From Phallus indusiatus (taxonomy: Eukaryota; Basidiomycota; Agaricomycetes; Phallales; Phallaceae): a stretch of DNA of 64,000 nucleotides. The position numbers were made by a program, and so were the translations under genes. Where the stretch lies: NCBI GenBank assembly GCA_027605045.1, contig JAQFWX010000048.1, positions 186,001 to 250,000 of the forward strand, given 5' to 3'. The notes under the pieces were generated by a model that was not told the DNA's origin, made no database searches, and saw only the letters and a program-made list of their open reading frames with translations. Each line of letters starts with the position of its first letter. Position 1 is the stretch's first letter. Positions 25,419 to 37,363 of the stretch are shown here, in pieces.

Positions 25419-27139
25419 ATGAATAGCACGAATATTACCATGGATGCTCTAACTGCACAGATTATTCAAGACGCCTTTGAGGAGTATGTGTCAATTTTTT
25501 ATGCCTGTCATTGCAGGACCTGATATGATTATGGGATTAGCTTCGTTTACCACTTGGTTCTTTTTAGTGTAGCAGGTAAGTAATACATGTCATAATAAAG
25601 TCTTATAACTAAGGCAGCAAAACATCTAGCACTTAGTTTCTATACTACTCTGATATCATTCTCTCGAGAAAAAGAGCATATATGGTCTAGGTCATTCAGT
25701 CTGCCTACATTATTGTATATCTTTGCAAGATATGGAAATTTATTGGTCCAAGGACTTATCGTCTCAATGGAATTTATTTCAGTATGTTAATACACAGTCA
25801 TTGTGGCATCACTCTGACTTTCTTGAAGCTCGGAAGGTAAACACTCTTATACATAACTTGGATTCACTGAAATCACAGAAACCTCAAGAACCTGTACCAT
25901 AATCGTTGACGTAATAGACACTATTACTGTTTTTACATATACAGGTGTTCAAGGTCTGTGTTCTATCATTCACCTGAATACGTCGAAATTCGTGTAATAG
26001 ACATACCAGGTTTATTGGCTATTCGGGCATATTCAATATGCAAAGGAAATAAAATTCTCAGTTCAGCTTTGGCCTTGGGTTTTTTTTCCTACTTGAGTTT
26101 GTATTTTTATGGTAAGAAATGAAAATGATCGTGAAGCTATTATAATTACCTTTCCTTTTGGTGATAGGCGTAATATCATCTCCTGGATGTGTTCAGGCTT
26201 CAAGGTCTGTAGTTCATGCAAACCTATTAATATGCGTATTATAATATGCAGTGATAAAGTTTCTCCACGAAGGAAGAAATCGGTATGGCTCATGCTCATT
26301 AATGTTTTAGATGTCTTTATAACCAAATCGTTCAAGTCAATATTACCCTTGATATCGTCATGGTCTGTACAGATTTACTTATATTTGGCATTTGTATATG
26401 GAATGTCTGGGGTATATGGAGACTTAAATGCAATAATGGAATTCAAAGTAATAGTCTCATTCTCACGCTTCTTACACAAAGTAAGTTTGGTGGGATTTAT
26501 AATAAGGGTTATTATTGAGCACTGTACAGGTGTATTTCGATGTTGGTAAGGTCTCATCAGTTGATATTGATAATCATTTCCCATCTTATCATGCTTATAG
26601 TTTTGTTGTCATCATTGCTGTCCTTGCAACAGCCCTTGTACTCGTAAGTTTTGATTCATATAGAATGTGCATTGGAGACAAGCTATAGCTGAGATTTTAT
26701 TAGCTTAAAAATGTGAAGGCTTCATTCGATTCTCACACACCATGTTCCCTCACATGTTATCTGATAATCTGAATTCTCACAGAACTTGGTATCACAGAGT
26801 TACACACTTATACAAGATGTGTGAGGTCTATTTCATTCCAATGCACATTTTTCCATGATCATTGACATGTAACCTCTCCCAAGCCTGTCGATAACTCTAA
26901 TGGCTGATTTTACTCTTAATCTTCGTCGGCTCAATTCGGCCAAAATTGAAGCTAGCCAAAGGTCTTTGCCATCGCTTCGGTTGTCAAATGTTCTTCAACA
27001 TGTGCATGAATCCTTGCTTGTTGAAATGGGGACGCCCGAGGAAAGGAATATACAGGACGTGGAGAACCTACCTGGTGGAGACGATGATACTAATGATTTA
27101 CCTTTAACCGTGGATGTTGTTCAACCTCCCGAAGCTTGA
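25419..27139 (+). CDS. DUF6533 integral membrane protein, copy D (intact, 13 exons)
   Basis: Best complete gene of the array. Exons: 25419-25483, 25541-25575, 25630-25781, 25829-25836, 25889-25953, 26001-26111, 26168-26204, 26260-26282, 26337-26480, 26530-26545, 26601-26643, 26783-26820, 26884-27139. They sum to 993 nt, 330 residues plus TGA, and every phase agrees. The protein has a short N terminus (MNSTNITMDALTAQIIQDAF). The DUF6533 motif at about residues 35-70 is SREKEHIWSRSFSLPTLLY, IFARYG. About six or seven hydrophobic spans follow, with a conserved Cys in GRTC and another in SPGC. A soluble acidic tail begins at ADFTLNLRRLNSAK. Exon 4 is only 8 nt. Localisation in a membrane is strongly suggested; the function of DUF6533 proteins is not known. 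Confidence 0.85.
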
Positions 27140-28310
27140 AATATTTCAGTATGTGATTTTCATTACATGAAGATTGGTTAATGACGTTCTAATTTAGAGG
27201 GTCATCATTATGAACTGCTGCGTTTGTCCTGGAAATATCTATGTTCTTGATATTATTCTTCTTTACGATCTATTTCATGTCTCGAAGTTGACAGTTTTTT
27301 TCAACAAGCCTCAAGCCTAGGCATTGCTTTTCAATTATATTTATAACTCTGTATATTTAAGTAGCGTAGCATATTTTCGAGTCAAATGTCTACCTTTAAA
27401 TTCAATCCGAATCTGAGATTCGGTGTCAGTCTAAGAGCATGTTATTCTTTCATCCGCATTACTGTGGTCCGAGAAACAATTCGATGTCATCCATTTTTAT
27501 AACTGTGCGAATTGAAAATTAGCGATACTTATAGAGAATATTGACCGACGACGATTCTAGTAGCTGCAAGCAAATCACTCGAATGGTCAAAAGTGTTATT
27601 GATTTTATGCAACTTTTTAGCATGCATATTGCGTTGCTGAGACCATTCTAAGCTGAGGAGACATGTATTAATTCAGCTGTGTGTTTTCCTCAATTGTCTA
27701 ATATCTTTTACTAACATACCTTTCAATTTCTTCATACTATATTCATTGTTCAAGAAAGCAGGCAGCCGAGCCACTGAACATGATTATAATTGGAACAGGG
27801 ACCATGCATTTCTACCAGAGTCCGTTCATTCAGAGTTCCCTGAGCAACGTTGATCATGAACAAGTCCTTCAAGTTCTTTTCGAACTGCAATCGAATCGTG
27901 GTGAGTATATGGGGAGGCGCTGCTAACCTTTACCTGCCAGCGAGACTTGTGGTTCGTGGGGATCTCAAATTAGTAAGATTGTGCCCATTCTCTTTCGCAA
28001 ATTGTTATAACGAGAGCCAGTCTGATAGAGCGGTTCAACGGATGGATTTGGATCAAGCAATCTTTTACTTACGCTCAGGTTTGCCCCAAGTTCGGCCCGA
28101 AGTGGGAACTGTGACAATGTGACGTCACGCAACGGGCATCTTAGAACGCGTCCAACATTCAGCGAACGGCAGAAAACCTTATTTCCTCTTATTGCGGTTC
28201 ACCCAGTTACTGAGAAGCACTACGTAAACTAGCGCAGGCATATTTGTCCCTCCGTCTTGCGCTCATGACCTGTCCCATCTCTGACACGCGCAACTTGCGT
28301 TTACACCACC
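27140..28310. other. Intergenic spacer between copy D and psi4
   Basis: About 1.2 kb, homologous to 942-2300, with a perfect CRE palindrome at 28120-28127. No conserved open frame. Confidence 0.55.
28120..28127. promoter_or_regulatory. CRE palindrome TGACGTCA upstream of psi4
   Basis: Perfect palindrome followed by CG, in the same position as in psi3, psi5 and psi6. Confidence 0.5.
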
Positions 28311-28314
28311 TCTG

Positions 28315-30301
28315 TTTCTCCAAGCACTGTTCGACTGATTGCCGCCTCGTCTGACTTATTATCACCAGGCGAGTTCGCTGCTAGGGTTATCAATGGACGT
28401 GAAGCATACATATATTTACGGGCTGTCGGACTGGTGAGATTAATGCATGTGCCTAATAACAGCGAGATTAAACAACTAGTGTTTTTCTTGAGGCGGTCGT
28501 GTTTCAAATAAAGACGACGCTTGATTGACACATGGGCAACATTTTCGCTTTGGAGATCGACGGAGAACGTGAATGGCTGTTCAGCTTGTCGAGTAGGTTT
28601 TATCACACTCTTGAACTACTTTACCTAAGTATCCCGCATGCGACAGTACGGTCGGAATATGATCCACGCGAGACCTCGCTTGCTACTATATCCTCACTCA
28701 CATCTCGACACCTCCGCAGGCGACATATTCTCGCTCGGATTTTCACATATACTCAAAGCTCTATTTTGGATGCCAAATCACGAGTCTGCAATTATACGAC
28801 CTTTCAAAATTATTGCAACGTCGCGGACAACGTCGGACAACCGAACCTCCACACCCACAACAATAATCGAACCTCATTCGACCAATGTGAATGAGGATGA
28901 GAACGACGAAACCGGGGACACCAGTCTGGTACTGGACCGCAAAAAATGGCACCGCTTTTTCGACAACACCCCTCGTCTAGGCCGTCTCGTTCTGTCCCCC
29001 GCTCATCTGGCCACGCCGCAAATTCAATCAGAATTCTCAACCATTCAATCGTACTCACCCGTATACTCCACGTGTTCTTCAAATTCTTCCGCAGAATATC
29101 ATCCATTCAGCTTATTATGGTTATCTATTGCATGGTACTGCTTTCTAGCCCACTCGAAGGCATAACCGACCAATAACATCGGGAACGACTACAAAAGAAC
29201 GCTCAGGCTGCTGTTCATTCCGCTAATTCGGGTACTAGTGTTCTGCTTGCTTATAACCGGGAGCGGAGATGAATCTATCAAAGTATGTAATTGCAGCAGT
29301 ACGCCTCAAGGATCTGTTCATTAAATACGTTTGCATGTAACCAAGGAGGCATCGTGTTGTTGTTCGCCGCGATAACACGATTTGTGCGGGGTGTCAGGAT
29401 GAGTTTGGCCTTGTTGATGGACACAAAAGTCCTTATACCTGATTCTGTACGTCACTCGTCTCCTGCCGGTGGTTCAACTCAATTCTATTTTTTTTTCATT
29501 ATCAGCCGGTCATGTTCAACACGTACAAAAGCTGAAGCCGAACTAGCCGAACTATCCGCACTCCTATCCACTCTAACAAACTCGTCACGTTGGAGTGAAC
29601 CTAGTTTAAGTGTTCAGGGCATTGAGACCGTGATGTCCAGTCCCGGAAGTGCGTGTTTGCCATCTTTTTCACGAGAAAAAAATGTGGTTGATGTAGATTC
29701 CATTGTGATACCAGCTAGCGTCCGTGCCAAAGTGTCCATTCGGGTTGTACCAGATTAGAAATTGAAGATGGTGGGGAGTGCGCTTGTGTCGCACGTTAAA
29801 GAGAGTTTCGAAAACACCGGTCTAGCATTACTCTTAAAGTACGGTCCCTCTTGTTTTTATACATCGGATTGCTCATAGTGTTGTGGTTGTAATAGGTGAG
29901 TATTGATAAAACGGCCGATTGGTGGTTAAGGAATTGAGAAGTCGGTATTTTATAATTCTTGAGTGGGCCGTGCAGAAGAAGAATGCTGGATCAAGTCGCT
30001 GTGGATTCGAGAGGGAGGGGTAAGATGGATGATTGATTGCTGTTGTTCGGTATGCTGAGATACAGTTTTTAGTCCATCCCTTCTGCCATTTTGGGAGCTC
30101 GGTAACTCCAGCAGAGTTCAGTAAGCGGCGTTGATGATGATGTTGAATCATCTTTTGATTGCAGTTGTGTTTTCAAGTGTAGGATCAAGCTCATCTTGCT
30201 AATAAACGCATTTCGTAAAATTCCGTCGTGAGAAATCTGTTGTGGAACGATTTTTGCTTGCTGTCTCTGCTGAGCCGTCGGCTGCCAGGTTGCAGTCTTA
30301 G
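28315..30301 (+). pseudogene. Dug2-like, psi4, with large internal deletion
   Basis: The WD40 part is recognisable (GNIFALEIDGEREWLFSLSS near 28530-28590), with the same 2-nt loss near 28760 as psi1 and psi6 and an in-frame TAA near 29320. Near 29400 the sequence jumps from the WD40 codons (GVRMS) to the M20 C-terminal segment (ALLMDTKVLIPDS). The whole N-terminal M20 region with the His, Asp and Glu metal ligands is missing. IPASVRAKVSIRVVPD near 29710-29756 is followed by TAG. The copy ends near the usual TAG at 30299-30301. At about 2 kb it is half the normal length. Confidence 0.8.
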
Positions 30302-30767
30302 ATTGTGGGTTGAATTCTGATATTTTTGCCATACTCGATATATTATGTTAAATATGGTCATTCTTAATGTATGTTGAAATGTTTATTTTTTTTTCGTGCA
30401 AGTAGTTTCGTTCTCGTTCATAGGGTGTCTGAGTCCGTTTCAGTTGGAATATTACAACGCTGCGAACACGTTTGACTCAATAATGGTCAGATCCATAACA
30501 CTCGAGAAATTACTGCCGCGAACACCGGCTTCTCTCAGTTGACAATTTGGTGATACTGTGGCCATCATGCATCATGTTCCATCGAGAGCTGTGTTTCTTG
30601 AAAACCTTCGAATCGCAGTTGCGCTAAAATGGGTGATGATTGAGATGGATCGGTCCATGATTCAAAATATCATATATAAGGACACTAAGTATATAAAAAT
30701 TCCACGATCTCAGCACAGAGCTATTACTTCAAGTCGCAATTTCCATAACATTTATTCTCACCATATT
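30302..30767. other. Intergenic spacer between psi4 and copy E
   Basis: About 465 bp, homologous to but shorter than the other promoter spacers. It holds the copy E TATA box. No gene seen. Confidence 0.55.
30673..30680 (+). promoter_or_regulatory. TATA box of DUF6533 copy E
   Basis: TATATAAG, 95 bp before the ATG at 30768. Confidence 0.55.
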
Positions 30768-32499
30768 ATGAACAGCACAAATACTAACGTGGATGCTTCA
30801 ACTGCGGACATTATTCAAGAGGCCTATGAAGGGTATATATCAATTCTGTCTTATACCTTTTATTGCATCTGACTTGATTATGGAATTAGCTATGCTTTCA
30901 GCTTGGTTGTTTCCGGTCTAACAGGTGACCAATACAATGTCGTAAAAGTCCTACTAAAACAGGAAAACCTCTAGGACTTAGTTTCTATACTACTCTGATA
31001 ACATTCTCTCAAGAAAAAGATCACATATGGTCCAAGCCATTCAGTTTGCCTGCATTACTGTATATCTTTGCGAGATATGGATGTTTACTGGGCCAGGGAC
31101 TTTTGCTCTCAATACAACTATTTACTTCGGTATGTTAATAAACATGTGCATAGTCATGCACATAGTACTTTCAATATCTTATTTGTTACATTCACTTTTT
31201 CGAAGATCGGAAGGTAAACATTTTTATACATACCTTATGTAGATTCACTGAAATCATGGAAACTTGAAGAACCTGTACCATACTCGATAATATACTGGGC
31301 ATTGTTTCTCTCGTCGGATATATTGGTACCCAAGGTTTGTGTTCCATCATTGACCTATTCTGAATTCGTGTAATAGACACCTCAGGATTATTGTCTGTCC
31401 GAGCATATTCACTATGCGGAGGAAATAAAATTCTCGGCTCGGCTTTGGCATTTGGCATTTTTTCTGACTTGGGTTTAGATTTGTATGGTAAGGATCCGAC
31501 AATGATTGTGAATCTACTTCATTTACCCTCCTTTTGGTGATAGCCATTGTAGTTTCATTTTCTGGGTGTACTTTAAGGTCTGTAGTCTATCAAACTTACG
31601 CATATGCACTGACCTTGTGATGAAGCCTCTCCACAGAACAAGTCATCTGTATGACTCATGTTCATCGATGTTTTAGATGTGTTTACAACTAAGCTATTTT
31701 AGTAAACACTGTCAACAATTTCATCCCTTTTTTCACTGATTTACTTATATTTGGCATTTGCATATGGAATATCTGGGGTATATGGAGATTAAAATGCAAG
31801 AATGGAATTCAAAGTAATGGGCTTGTTTCTATGCTTCTTACACAAAGTATGTTTGGTGATATTTATGACAAGGGTTACTGAGCAACATGCAGGTATATTT
31901 GGATGTTGGTAAGGTCACATCAGTTGATATTGATAATCATCTCACATCTTATCATGGCTTTCTAAGTCTTGCTGTCACCATTACTATCATTACGCCACCT
32001 CTTGGGCTGGTAAGATTTCAATCATATAGAATGGGGACAAGTGGCTGAGATCTTTTTAGTTTACAGGTGTATGGGCACCCCCTGTTTAATTCTCACACAC
32101 CATGCTTCTTAACATTAACATACTATTCAATTAATCTGAATCTTCTCAGGTTTTTGTATGGCAGAGTTGCGAAATTATACAAAATGTGTGAGGTTCATCT
32201 CGTCTCCATGCACATCCTTCCATGATTAACCTCTTCCAAGCCTGTCGGCAATTCTAGTGGCTGATTTTACTCTTGATCTTCGTTGTCTCAACTCTGCACA
32301 AATTGAAGCTAGCCGAATGTCTTTATCATCACTTCAATTTTCAAATGTTCTTCAACATGTGCATCAATCATTCCTTGTTGAAATGGGGACACCCGATTCG
32401 GAAAGAAATATACAGGACTTGGAAAACCTACCTGATGGAGACAGAGATCCTAATAGTTTACATTTAGCCATGGATGTTGTTCATCCTACTGAAGTGTAG
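30768..32499 (+). CDS. DUF6533 integral membrane protein, copy E (intact)
   Basis: Fits the 13-exon model of copy D throughout: ATG at 30768, 65-nt exon 1 (donor GTATAT), DUF6533 motif SQEKDHIWSKPFSLPALLY then IFARYG. The micro-exon ATCGGAAG is at 31206-31213. The Cys exon (TCTILDN...) ends CAAG near 31336, and SGCTL is near 31570. The membrane span LLIFGICIWNIWGIW is near 31740-31785, and the last exon is 32241-32499, ending TAG. I see no stop or phase break. The tail reads ADFTLDLRCLNSAQIEAS and ends VVHPTEV. Membrane protein of unknown role; probably a functional paralogue of D. Confidence 0.75.
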
Positions 32500-33300
32500 A
32501 GTATGCAATTTTTACTAGTTGAAGATTGGTTGATAACATTCTAATTTTAATTAGAGTGTCATCTCAGATGTCTGACTTTCAGGGAGTTTTTGATATATCT
32601 TTTACACTCATTTCAATTTCTTTGCAATTTCTATATTATTATCTGATTATTCTAGTCAATAGAGACTGTATGTAGGCACTAAATATGTTTATAATCGACA
32701 CAGCGATTTGATGTCCATGTATTTCGGATTTCCATAAGAGTCCGTCTGCCTATGCTAAGAATCTCGAGTTACACAATACTTTTTGGATCGTTCTCTTCCG
32801 CTAGTGCCGAAATGTGGGTTAATCTGATTGCGGGGTTCAACGGATGGATGAACAGGCAGTCTTTCACTTACGATCAGCTGCGGCCAGAGGCATCAGACCG
32901 AGGCCCGACGCGCCCGACCCTTAGAGCCACTCTCGCCCCGAAGTGGGAACTGTGACACTGTGACGTCACGTAATGGTCGCAGGCAGAACGCGTTCAACAT
33001 CAGCAAACGGCAGAAAACACTATTACAGGTGTTAATCAGTATGCGGTAAACACTGAGGTGAATCCTGATGATAATTACTAAGATCGACGGTTTCATGGTG
33101 AGTTCATTCCGAGTTGATTTCCTTTTCTTTTCTCAAAAGATCATAGGATTGGCTGGTTGGTGAAATAGGCACGTTCTTCGTATACCTCATGAGAAGCACT
33201 ATGCAAACGGGCACAGATACCCCATCCACCTCGCGACTCCGTCCTTTATTCATGTCCTGTTCCATCTCTGACACGGGCAACGTTTACTACGCCTCTGTCT
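32500..33300. other. Intergenic spacer between copy E and psi5
   Basis: About 800 bp, a shortened version of the other spacers, with a perfect CRE palindrome at 32961-32968. No conserved open frame. Confidence 0.5.
32961..32968. promoter_or_regulatory. CRE palindrome TGACGTCA upstream of psi5
   Basis: Perfect palindrome followed by CG, same relative position as in the other units. Confidence 0.5.
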
Positions 33301-35038
33301 ACAAGCACTGCTCGACCCCTTGCCGCCTCGTCCGACTTGTACCCTTTACCATCACCTGACGAGTTCAATGTTAGGGTTGGCAGCAGATGGGAAGCATATC
33401 TCTGCGGGCTGTCTCAAACTGGCAACGTTACATAATGTACGTGTCCAACAATGACACCGAGATTGAACAACTAGACTGATTAGTGTTTTTCTTTATGTCT
33501 GAAGTCGGTGTACTTTCAAATAAAAACGACGATTCATGGGCACACAGGCAGCGTTAGCGATTGAATTTAAACGCGAATGGTTGTTCAGTTCGTCAAGTCG
33601 TCATCACACTCTTGTTGGATCATTTTGAGTATCCCGCGAGCGACAGTACGGTCAGAATATGGTTCACGCGAAACCTCAAGGCCTCACTTGCTACCATATC
33701 CTTCACATCTCGACACTTCGGCAGGCGGAATAGTGTCATCCGCATCTTTACCTACACTCAGCGCACTCCATTTCGAGTGTACAAACAGTAGTTTACGTTG
33801 GTACACTGTCGAGGTTACCGCGGCGTTGCGCAGTGTCAGATGCAAGCCACCGAACTACCACAACCATCCCGTCTCCACTGTTACCACTAGACAACCACCG
33901 CACTTCCTTCGACGAAAATAGGCAAAGGAGGAGATGGTGAATGGTGCAACCGGGACACCGGTTTAGCACTCGACCGCAAAAAAAATGGCACCGATTTTTC
34001 GACAACACCCCCCATCTAGACCGTCCCGTTCTGTCCACCGCTCATTCAGCCACGCCGCAAATCCAATCAGAGTCCTTATCGCTAGCCATTCAATCGCACT
34101 CACCCGCATACTACTTGACGTGTTATTTAAGTTCTTTCTCAAAATATCATCCATTCAACTCATTACGGTTAATGTAAATATCTATTGCATGACACTGCTT
34201 CCTAGCCCATCGAAGGCACAACTAACTGACAACACTGGGAAAAAAAAATCAGGCTGCTACTCATGTTGGATTTATTCTATCCTCCAATCACGTGATTATG
34301 TCCTTTGCAGCCGTCTTTATTGCCATTTAAACCATTTCAACTACATCCACATCCAGAACAAGAAGAAAAGAAGACCGATGATCGTGGTGGGGAAGTCAAG
34401 TCTACAAATGAGTCATGTCTTATCGGTGGAAATGACAACGATGTCAAGGTGCGTGTTTTTTTCACTCATTTAAGTGTTATGTTGGATTGAGTTGAGGCGT
34501 TTAATGGGAAATTAATAATAGTAGTTCGTTCACTACGTGCGGATATCTTAATGCGGACGGAACATATATACATGGTAATTAAACCTCGACTTTCTCACCT
34601 TCATGATTGAAAATTAACCGACTTCCGTTATCCAGACCCACTCATTAAATCACCTTTATCTTTTGTTGATATTCAAGTTCTGTCGGTAAGCAGCAGCGAA
34701 CAACATAGGGAGGATTGTAGACAGGTTGGGATACGGCTCAAGCGTTGTTTAACACCTTGCTCGGCGCTGATGCTAAAATGATAAGGTGACGGTGGAAACA
34801 CCTCGCAAACTTGGAATTGACCGAACTTTGTTTGATTTGGGTGTGCTTCTTTTTTTTAGATCGCGACTGGACAAGGAAAAAATCCGCTTGTGTTAGCGAC
34901 ATTTAAAGGAGTAGTAACGTCATCCGATAAACCTAAATCACGTATGGAAACGTGTGCCCTCGTCTCCCTTTTGTTTTTCTGAATTTGGAACATTAGGCAC
35001 TACGACGTGATATCAGCTGCACGCAGATCATGGAGACG

Positions 35039-35248
35039 TAGACTCGAACCCAGCCCCTACTTCCCACGGCTGGCAGCGCGAGCCTACGTCAGTAGGGACT
35101 AGGGACTGGGAGAAAATATGCGGAAGCATAGGGAAAGCCGCGAGCGCTTGAGCTCTTGAGTTTCGAGGACTTTGCGAAATTCAGCTTCGTCGCATCAACA
35201 GGACGTGGTCTCCCAGCCGTGGGAAAGTAGGGGCTGGGTTCGAGTCTA
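35039..35248. mobile_element. Mutator-type MITE, 210 bp, 9-bp target duplication
   Basis: Terminal inverted repeats of about 35 bp: TAGACTCGAACCCAGCCCC at the left and its reverse complement at the right, continuing through TACTT(T)CCCACGGCTGG. Flanks are ATGGAGACG (35030-35038) and ATGGAAACG (35249-35257), a 9-bp duplication with one later change. A 9-bp duplication with long TIRs is typical of Mutator-like elements. It has no coding sequence. Confidence 0.85.
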
Positions 35249-36166
35249 ATGGAAACGTGCCCGTTCGAATTGAACGGAACGAATAGGTATCTATACGAAT
35301 GTGGTGGTGTGTCGGATAATAAAGGATTTATTTTTGCTGTTGCGTATGCTGCGTCGGATTTGCTGAGAAAACGTTTGTTAGGGTGTGAGGTTGTGTTTTT
35401 GGTTAAGGGAGAGGAGAAGGCGTGGAGTGAGGCGTTCGAAAGCGTTGTTAAAGAATATAAGGTGAGAAGGTTAACCTTCTCTGGGATTTAATTGACGCTA
35501 ATGATTGGGTAGGAATCTACTGGAGAGATTGATGCTTTGTAAGCCAGGTAAGATGAAGTTTTATTGGATGGGTGACTGGCCTGACCTGATTTTGAATGTA
35601 GTAATTCACCATGCATCACGTATGGGTTGCGAGGTGTTGTGCATGGTATTAGCAGTTGACGTATTCAATTCGAGACCTGATTGCATTTGGGCGTTGAAAG
35701 TGGCAGTGTTGATGAACCTTCAATCAATATGTGATGTGTATGCTTTGTTCAGTAATTGATTTTGATATATGCTACCTGTTGACCTGGTTTCGTTATGGTG
35801 AAGATACTGCCTGGAAACTTACGCCAGTATTCTGTATGTCACTCGCTCTTTCTTCCCGGCAGTTCAACTCAGTTCAATTTTTTTCATTATCAAACAACAT
35901 GTTCATCAGCGTAACAAAAGCCGAAGAGGAAATATTCGCACTCTTATCGGCTCTAACAAATAAACCCACCGAATCGCTTTCGTCGCGATGGCGTGAGCCT
36001 GGTTTGAGTATGCACAGCGTTGAAGTGATGTCTGGTCCCGGAAGTGCGTGCGCCATTGTTTTCACGAGAAAACAATGTGGTTAATCCTTATTCGTAGATT
36101 CCAATGCGATACCGGCTGGCGCCCGTGCCGAAATGTTCATTCGGGTTGTATCAGATCAGGAACTAA

Positions 36167-36518
36167 TGTGAGGGAGCGTAGCTCCCTACGCGTGTTTGCT
36201 TAGCGCTCGTCGGAGTCTATTTTTACTCATCCTTTGTTCGCGTCCACTTCGTGGACACTCCTTTCTTTCGTCATTTCTATGCTGTTCCTTTATCTTTCCT
36301 TCCTTTATTCTCATTTCTTTATCTCTTCCTTTATGTTATGCTTCGTTTATTTGACTTAGTCTACCTGTATTTAACCCCTCCTCATTTTCATATAGATCAT
36401 CGTATTATCTTCCAGCTGTCAGGGCTTAGGCCTTCACTTGAGATTTAGCGGTCATTTCTTTCGAGCGATTTATCGTATCACTGACGTCTTTTGCTGTTAG
36501 CGCAGCACGCCGTCTTAT
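36167..36518. mobile_element. Solo-LTR-like insertion, 352 bp
   Basis: Begins TGTGAGGGAGCG and is flanked by ACTAA at 36162-36166 and 36519-36523, a 5-bp duplication as made by LTR-retrotransposon integrases. It interrupts the codons for DQ-KLKTVG in psi5. It ends GTCTTAT rather than the usual CA, so the assignment as solo LTR is tentative. It is not similar to the LTRs at 38059 and 43705, although the length is the same. Confidence 0.5.
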
Positions 36519-36732
36519 ACTAAAGACGGTGGGGAGCACTTGTGTCGCACGTTAAAGAGAGTTCCGAAAAACTCCGGTCTAGCAATACTCTTCAAGTACG
36601 GTCCCACCTCTTCTCAAATCGTTTAAATTACATGGATGCTGATAGTATTTCGGGATAAGTTAGTATTGATAGAATGGCTGATTGGTGGTTAGGGAATTTG
36701 AAAAGTTGGTATTTGAAAATTCTTGAACTTGA

Positions 36733-37363
36733 GGGGGGGTGATGGATTAGCGGTATCATCACCGGGGGGTGTCTCTGATTATGTCGGGGGTGTCCTTCAT
36801 CCGAATGTGAGTCCGAATCACCTCACATGCGGCTCTGTAGGCCTCTGTTACCGCAGAGCGGAGTTTTACACCGTGCTAGATTACTAATGCAGTTCATTTC
36901 GAATGTGCGCATATTTGAAATCCTTCCACCAGCAAGTGGCTCAGTTGCGAGACAGGAATACTGGGTCGAGGGCTATATATAAAAATTTTAAGATGAGCGC
37001 CAGTTGTTTTGCTCTCGTTGATATGATATTTGTTTTCCCTGGAGGACTCCGATGATGAGAACGCATTTGACTCAATGAAAATCTTTTTTTTTACCATAGC
37101 ACTTGAGTGCCTATTTCGGCGAATAGCTCCTTTCAATTGACAATCTGTTGATACTGTACAGCTGTAACCATCACATTCCATGAACAGCCTTGTTCAAATT
37201 TCAAGAGAGAGAGGCTCTGATGTGTGATGATGGAAATGGCTTGGTCTATAATTCAAATATCATATATAAAGACACTTTTCATGTTAGTAAAAATTACAGA
37301 TTCTCAGCACTGAGGTTAATTACTTTAACTCACAATTGCTATATCATTTACCCTCTCCATATC
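36733..37363. other. Spacer between psi5 and copy F with foreign segment
   Basis: The first 150 bp (to about 36885) match nothing in the other units and replace the end of psi5; they are G-rich at 36734-36800. The rest is the usual promoter spacer with the copy F TATA box. No gene seen. Confidence 0.5.
37263..37270 (+). promoter_or_regulatory. TATA box of DUF6533 copy F
   Basis: TATATAAA, 101 bp before the ATG at 37364. Confidence 0.5.

Larger units (their letters stand above)
33305..36732 (+). pseudogene. Dug2-like, psi5, with two insertions and 3' truncation
   Basis: The WD40 region is partly preserved, with the blade at 33770 still in frame (ALHFECTN). The last WD40 blades are deleted near 34255, where the sequence jumps to the FILSS-type segment. 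The M20 domain starts near 34640. The HYDV exon near 35000 is split by a 210-bp MITE at 35039-35248. After it the frame METCPFELNGTN...GVSDNKG is open, but the catalytic run reads KGEEKA instead of EGEEEA. A 352-bp element sits at 36167-36518. The gene breaks off near 36732, before the last exons, into unrelated sequence. Confidence 0.8.

Noticed and set aside
25954..26000. Frameshifts in the DUF6533 segment after CAAG, with lengths of 50, 51 or 55 nt to the next conserved codon in different copies
   Set aside because: The segment behaves as a short intron (donor GTCTGT or GTCCGT, acceptor TAATAG in B, D, E and G, a nearby AG in C and F). Varying length is then harmless and all phases agree.
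36734..36885. G-rich foreign segment after psi5 as a possible structured RNA
   Set aside because: No cloverleaf or conserved RNA fold could be drawn, and it occurs only once in the window.
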